64,000 nucleotides of DNA from Echinometra lucunter. Its lineage: Eukaryota > Echinodermata > Echinoidea > Camarodonta > Echinometridae. The stretch lies in contig CM057156.1 of the NCBI GenBank assembly GCA_029962745.1, positions 3,370,114 to 3,434,113 on the forward strand. The letters run 5' to 3'. Under the pieces are notes generated by a model. It was not told the DNA's origin and searched no databases. It worked only from the letters and a program-made list of their open reading frames with translations. The translations under genes were made by a program, and so were the position numbers. Shown piece after piece: positions 59,921 to 64,000 of this stretch (position 1 is its first letter; every line of letters starts with the position of its first letter).

Positions 59921-60337
59921 GGCGTAAATCCACTTTGAGAAGTGGGAGGGGGGGGGGAGGAGATTGACTTTTTTGCAGATTTTTTTTTTTTTGTCGAACT
60001 CACACTTAAGTATAAGCGCACACCCTCACCCACCCGCACAGACCCCCATACGCACATTTTAAGTTTTATTTTGCGAGCGAGCGAAGCGAGCGAGACAATG
60101 ATAACCATTTTCTGTTTGTTAATCGCATTTTTAAATAGAAATTGTAAAATATGATGGTTGTTTAAAACAGATTATCAAAAATTTTATATTGATTAATTAA
60201 AACATCATTTCTTCCTTAAAAAGTGGGGGACATTTGTACACCCCATCCCCTCCCTCGAAAAAGTGTGTGTGTGTGTGTGTGTGGGGGGGGGGTGATACAT
60301 CCCCCATCCCCCCCCCCCCCCCCCCCGGATTTAAACC
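59921..60337 (-). mobile_element. GGCGTAAATCC-terminus element, copy B (inverted)
   Basis: The reverse complement of 54190-54670. It starts GGCGTAAATCCACTTTGAGA and ends GGATTTAAACC (two bases off the perfect terminus). It has only one GAGCGAAGCGAGCGAG unit where copy A has two. (GT)n and C runs lie near the right end. Confidence 0.82.
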
Positions 60338-63067
60338 AATGTCTTGAACGCCCAAGACAGGAGAAAGATCTCGACAAAACCCTTTGCCTCGTCGATAGGA
60401 TGCTTTCTCGTATCGAGAACATTCTGACACTAATGACGAAGCAACCGACAGATTGGGAAAGGGGGCATAAGCGTTTCGTCCCATTATTCAACAATGTTCA
60501 ACTTGAACAAATACACGGTACCCCCTTTCATTTTTTTTCCTACCCAAAAGGCGAAAATCGCATGACTTGGCAAACTATCTGTTGCCCCCCCCCCCCCAGT
60601 GGTCATTTTATATATTCCCCTCCTCTTTTTTCTTATAAGAAACTTCGGCCCCTGGATAGACCTTTTTCATAAATATTCACATTTAAACACTTTTACCTGT
60701 TTGGGTCATCAGAACTCAGTGATGTCAGGCAAAACACTAAATGGGTAACAACCCTTGTGTGTGTGCAATCTCCATTCTGCTGATAGTGTTCTATTTAGTA
60801 CCTGTACCATACTCACAAATTCAACAATAAATGATGAGTTCTTGGAAAACTGTCTAGGATTTGGTTATTATTTGATATCCGCAGATTTGGTAAATATCCG
60901 AAAGCTTTGTATTCCGTCTGTATTCATCTAACAAATAAAATGAATTAAACAAAAAATAAAGAAACAAATCCTCGTATCAGGGATACGGATAAGTCAAGAA
61001 TGAAAAAGTGATCTTGACTTAAGCATGTTAATAGCAAAAGAAAATGACATCCAGAGAGAGGGGGGGACAGGAAAGGGAAAGAGAGAGAGGGGGAGGGGGA
61101 GAGTAGTCTCTTATGTGAGGTGCTGACCCTAACCCCCCCCCCCCCTAAAAAATTAATACATTGACGAGAGACAGAATTTTCGGTCTTGGACCTAGCGAAA
61201 GAGGGCGTTTTCATATTGCGCGAAATTTGAAAGGGTGTCAGTCAATATTATTTTAATATTAGGGTAAGTTCTTGTATTGATTTTACCAATATTTCCCGTT
61301 TTGTTTCCGTTATGTATCTCAAAATTGTATTGTATTGAATGAAAAGAATACGATGATTTTTATTTCTCATGTCAATCAGTTAGGTTCAAGACAAGTAGAC
61401 TGACAGAAAGGTAACATCGGTTCGCGAAATGTTGACGTGTGCTCCACCTAATGATATTGGTGTTAGTGTTGTTGTGATCCTCGTTGTATGGAAGAGGAAC
61501 GGGGGATTTTCGGGTTCGAAACCAAGTGGATGCGCTAACGCCCTTTGGTAAGGTAATAATCCTCATAACCAAGTCCTTCGGAGAGGACTTAAAGCCGTCA
61601 GTCCACAGCTGGCTGCTTACTAACAAGCATACACATGCTTTCTTAGCAGTAAGGTAAATTCACCAACCATTCTTTGTCTGTTTCTTAAGTTAAAATGCAG
61701 TCATTTTGAAATTTTGCAAGTTTTTGGTGACAGATGAGAGCAGAATTGTGTCGGGAATGGCTTTTCGTATAGCATTTTTTGTTATCGACACACATCATAG
61801 GCTTCCCTCAAACATCGTATCATGAAAGGCCATTTCCGACACAATTCAGCGCTCATCGGACGCCAAAAACATGCAAAATTTAGAAATGACTGTATTTTGA
61901 GAAAAGGGCATAAAATCAAAATTACTTCACCAAATTCAATGATCTCGGTATCATTCTCTTCGGTAAAAGATGTTTTACCAAATTATGTAGAAAAATTATC
62001 TACTTTTTGAAGGCAAAGTACTGAAAATCCCCCATTCCTTCTTTTCTGGGACACCCGGTATAGTATTACCGTCTTTGATTCGTGACTGAATGGAAAATGA
62101 GGGGATTACTAATATTAGTAAGGGTGATGTTTTGATCACAAATACTTACATCAGCTTTATTATTTATTATTTCATTAATAAGCACTCATGTTCAGGATTA
62201 CTATTATTCACTGAAATATATATTGAATGAAAAATAAATTCAAAACCACAAACCAGTGTATTTCGGCTACATTTTCCCTTTCAACAGTTAAGTTTATGGT
62301 AGGAAAAACTTAACCCATTAGCTTCTTGAACCGGGTGGCTCCTTTCTAAAGTCTGTGAGAATAATAGAGTTCAGTAGTCAATGGGTTAACTTGAGTCTAA
62401 CTAAAGTCTTTGAGTTCTAGTTTAAGATAAAAAAATTGCCACAATAATCATCAAAATTCTAGGAAAATATAATATTTTTTTTGCACTGTAGCTTAGGATG
62501 ATAATTGAAATACTTACAATTTAGGGTCTACTTCAATTGAATTTCAATCACATTGATCACATGAAATTTTCAGATTATTTTTTGATCGGTCATCTTGCTC
62601 TTCTGAAGCTCACAGTCACATATGAGCTTAAGAAGACTACTTGCCCTATATGGTCAGCAAATTGCCCCTGTATAGATCTGTTACAGTGTGAAATTACAAT
62701 GCATCCATGGGAGTGTAGAAAGATCTAGTGTTTGTTTAGTAAATGAGGTGGTGATAGTACTTACTCTACAGGGGCTGCAGAACATTTGTTTCAAGTGGGG
62801 GGCTGACACCCAAACAGGTGGCTGAGCCCTTGGGGTTTTTATGGTTTTCCTGCAAGCCTACATGTATGAAATGAGCAATTTACAATTTAGATATGAAATT
62901 TTTTACAATTAATAGTTTTTTTTTTCGCTTTTTTGTTTGTTTGTGTGTGTGTGTGTGTGTGGGGGGGGTTGTTTAGCTAAATTGAGAGGGGCTGCAGCTG
63001 CACCCCCCCCCCCTCACTTTTGCAGCCCCTGCTGTAAAAGTTACCTTTAAACATATTTATCCTTCAG
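60338..63067. other. Intergenic or intronic, no gene seen
   Basis: AT-rich with scattered C/G runs (61133-61145, 63003-63012). A box B-like phrase (GGTTTCGAACCC) is on the minus strand near 61515, without a convincing box A. Some of this may be intron of the gene whose exons begin at 63068. Confidence 0.45.
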
Positions 63068-63841
63068 ACAGAAGTGTGGCAGAGCAGAGATGGAGTGCCG
63101 TACCCTGAATGAATTGAAAACCCATTTTGAGGTCAAGATTGCCAGTCTAGCAACATGCATGGATTTGGTCTCTATCGGTAAGGTGCATTACTCAGCATAA
63201 TAAGTGAGCTTTTTGTACATGATCCAACAATTTTCAGAGTGGAAAATCAGAATTTTTAAAGAAAAATTTTACAGGTTTTGTGTTATAAGCATTTGTTTCA
63301 AAACTATTCATTATAAACTTATGATGTTCCAATAAAGTATTCTTCAAAACTTTAATTCAGTTTTGTCACATTCATTTCCAGGTAATGGATGATTAATCTA
63401 GCATTTCTCCCTATCCTCTTTATGGAGAGGTTGAGGATGAGGTATTCCCTCCTTTGGGATATTTCTCACTTCTATGTCAAATAACTTTTAGAGGTCATTG
63501 TTTTAGATTCAAGTATTAAAGCACATGTATTGATTGTCCAAAGCTTTTTAGTGCAAAAGCTTCCATGTTTTGATTTTTCATGTTACATTTATCATGGCTG
63601 AATGATAATGCTTCTTTGGATAGGATGACAAAAAATAATATGTGTAAAAGAGACAGTTATTGTTGGACGAAAATTAATTTTTCTCTCTCCCTTTGGTGCA
63701 GCTTCAGAGCCTTACGGAGTAAGATCAGAATGCCATAAGCAGCTAAGCATGATGGAAAGAGATCTATGTGAAGCAGAGTCTGCAGTGATAAGGATCAGGG
63801 AATGGGTTCAAGAACACCAGGAAAAACTACAAACAGCACAG
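63068..63841 (+). CDS. Two exons of an unidentified helical (spectrin-like) protein, partial
   Basis: Exons 63068-63177 and 63702-63841 have good acceptors (CCTTCAG, TTGGTGCAG) and donors (TCG/GTAAGG, CAG/GTGATG), and their phases match. The joined frame reads QKCGRAEMECRTLNELKTHF, through ASEPYGVRSECHKQ, to SAVIRIREWVQEHQEKLQTA. It is alpha-helical, charged and leucine-spaced, like a spectrin or plakin repeat, with the tryptophan in REWVQEH. There is no start, stop or other exon in the window, so the gene extends in at least one direction beyond it. The family is inferred from texture only. Confidence 0.6.
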
Positions 63842-63842
63842 G

Positions 63843-63896
<54 letters not shown>

Positions 63897-64000
63897 ATTG
63901 ATGATGATGATGGTGGTGGTAATACTGGTAATGGAGATGATAGTGATGATAATGACGATGGTGGTAATAATGACGATGATGATGACGATGGTGGGGGTGG
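63842..64000. repeat. (GAT)n/(GGT)n microsatellite at the window edge
   Basis: Starts right at the donor of the preceding exon (the GTGATGATG of the intron is the first repeat unit) and runs to the window end. Confidence 0.93.

Noticed and set aside
61372..61640. Possible tRNA-like element (GGTTTCGAACCC on the minus strand)
   Set aside because: A box B-like phrase alone; no matching box A, tail or second copy in the window.

Overview
This is a repeat-rich window of animal nuclear DNA. Genes are split by GT-AG introns, and most bases are transposon debris, microsatellites and homopolymer runs. The gene content, the tRNA-derived SINEs and the fold-back elements look like an ambulacrarian, most likely a sea urchin. 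That placement is inference from sequence style and was not checked by search. No bacterial operons, CRISPR arrays or functional tRNA/rRNA genes were seen. A 500-N assembly gap lies at 4784-5283.

Four host genes can be supported. (1) A complete DTWD2-type tRNA aminocarboxypropyltransferase runs on the + strand from 1300 to 19245. It has six exons, and intron 1 holds a damaged Tx1/L1-type LINE. (2) A complete five-exon gene on the - strand (36745 to 32216) encodes a 309-residue signal peptide-CUB-LDLa-transmembrane protein. Its introns are all phase 1. (3) A complete seven-exon aquaglyceroporin-like gene on the - strand (56568 to 47165) encodes 356 residues. Both pore signature motifs are altered (NLA and NPS), and the usual selectivity-filter arginine is replaced by valine. 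(4) Two consecutive + strand exons at the right edge (63068-63841) belong to an unidentified helical, spectrin-like protein that continues beyond the window.

The layout is as follows. 1-1299: upstream sequence with (CT)n. 1300-19245: DTWD2 with its intronic repeats (GGTGTTGG hairpins, LINE, a TTAA-flanked MITE, a degenerate copy of one DTWD2 exon, unidentified decayed minus-strand coding blocks). 19246-32215: a mobile-element graveyard with two TTAA-flanked MITE families, a Ty3/gypsy pol end, a RecQ-like helicase exon, a broken two-exon Harbinger transposase, SINEs and inverted repeats. 32216-36745: the CUB-LDLa gene, with a hAT-type MITE in intron 1. 36746-47164: intergenic, with microsatellites, SINEs, a 78-bp-arm inverted repeat, LINE 3' ends and local tandem duplications. 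47165-56568: the aquaporin, with a SINE and a 380-bp AAT/AAC array in an intron. 56569-63067: intergenic, with foldback elements that carry GCTCGCTTCGCTC-type motifs. 63068-64000: the partial gene.

The four host genes are not an obvious functional cluster: one acts in tRNA modification, one is a surface receptor-like protein, one is a membrane channel and one is unknown. Exon models were built by hand from reading frames, splice consensus and codon phase. In all three complete genes the summed exon lengths divide exactly by three, which supports the models.
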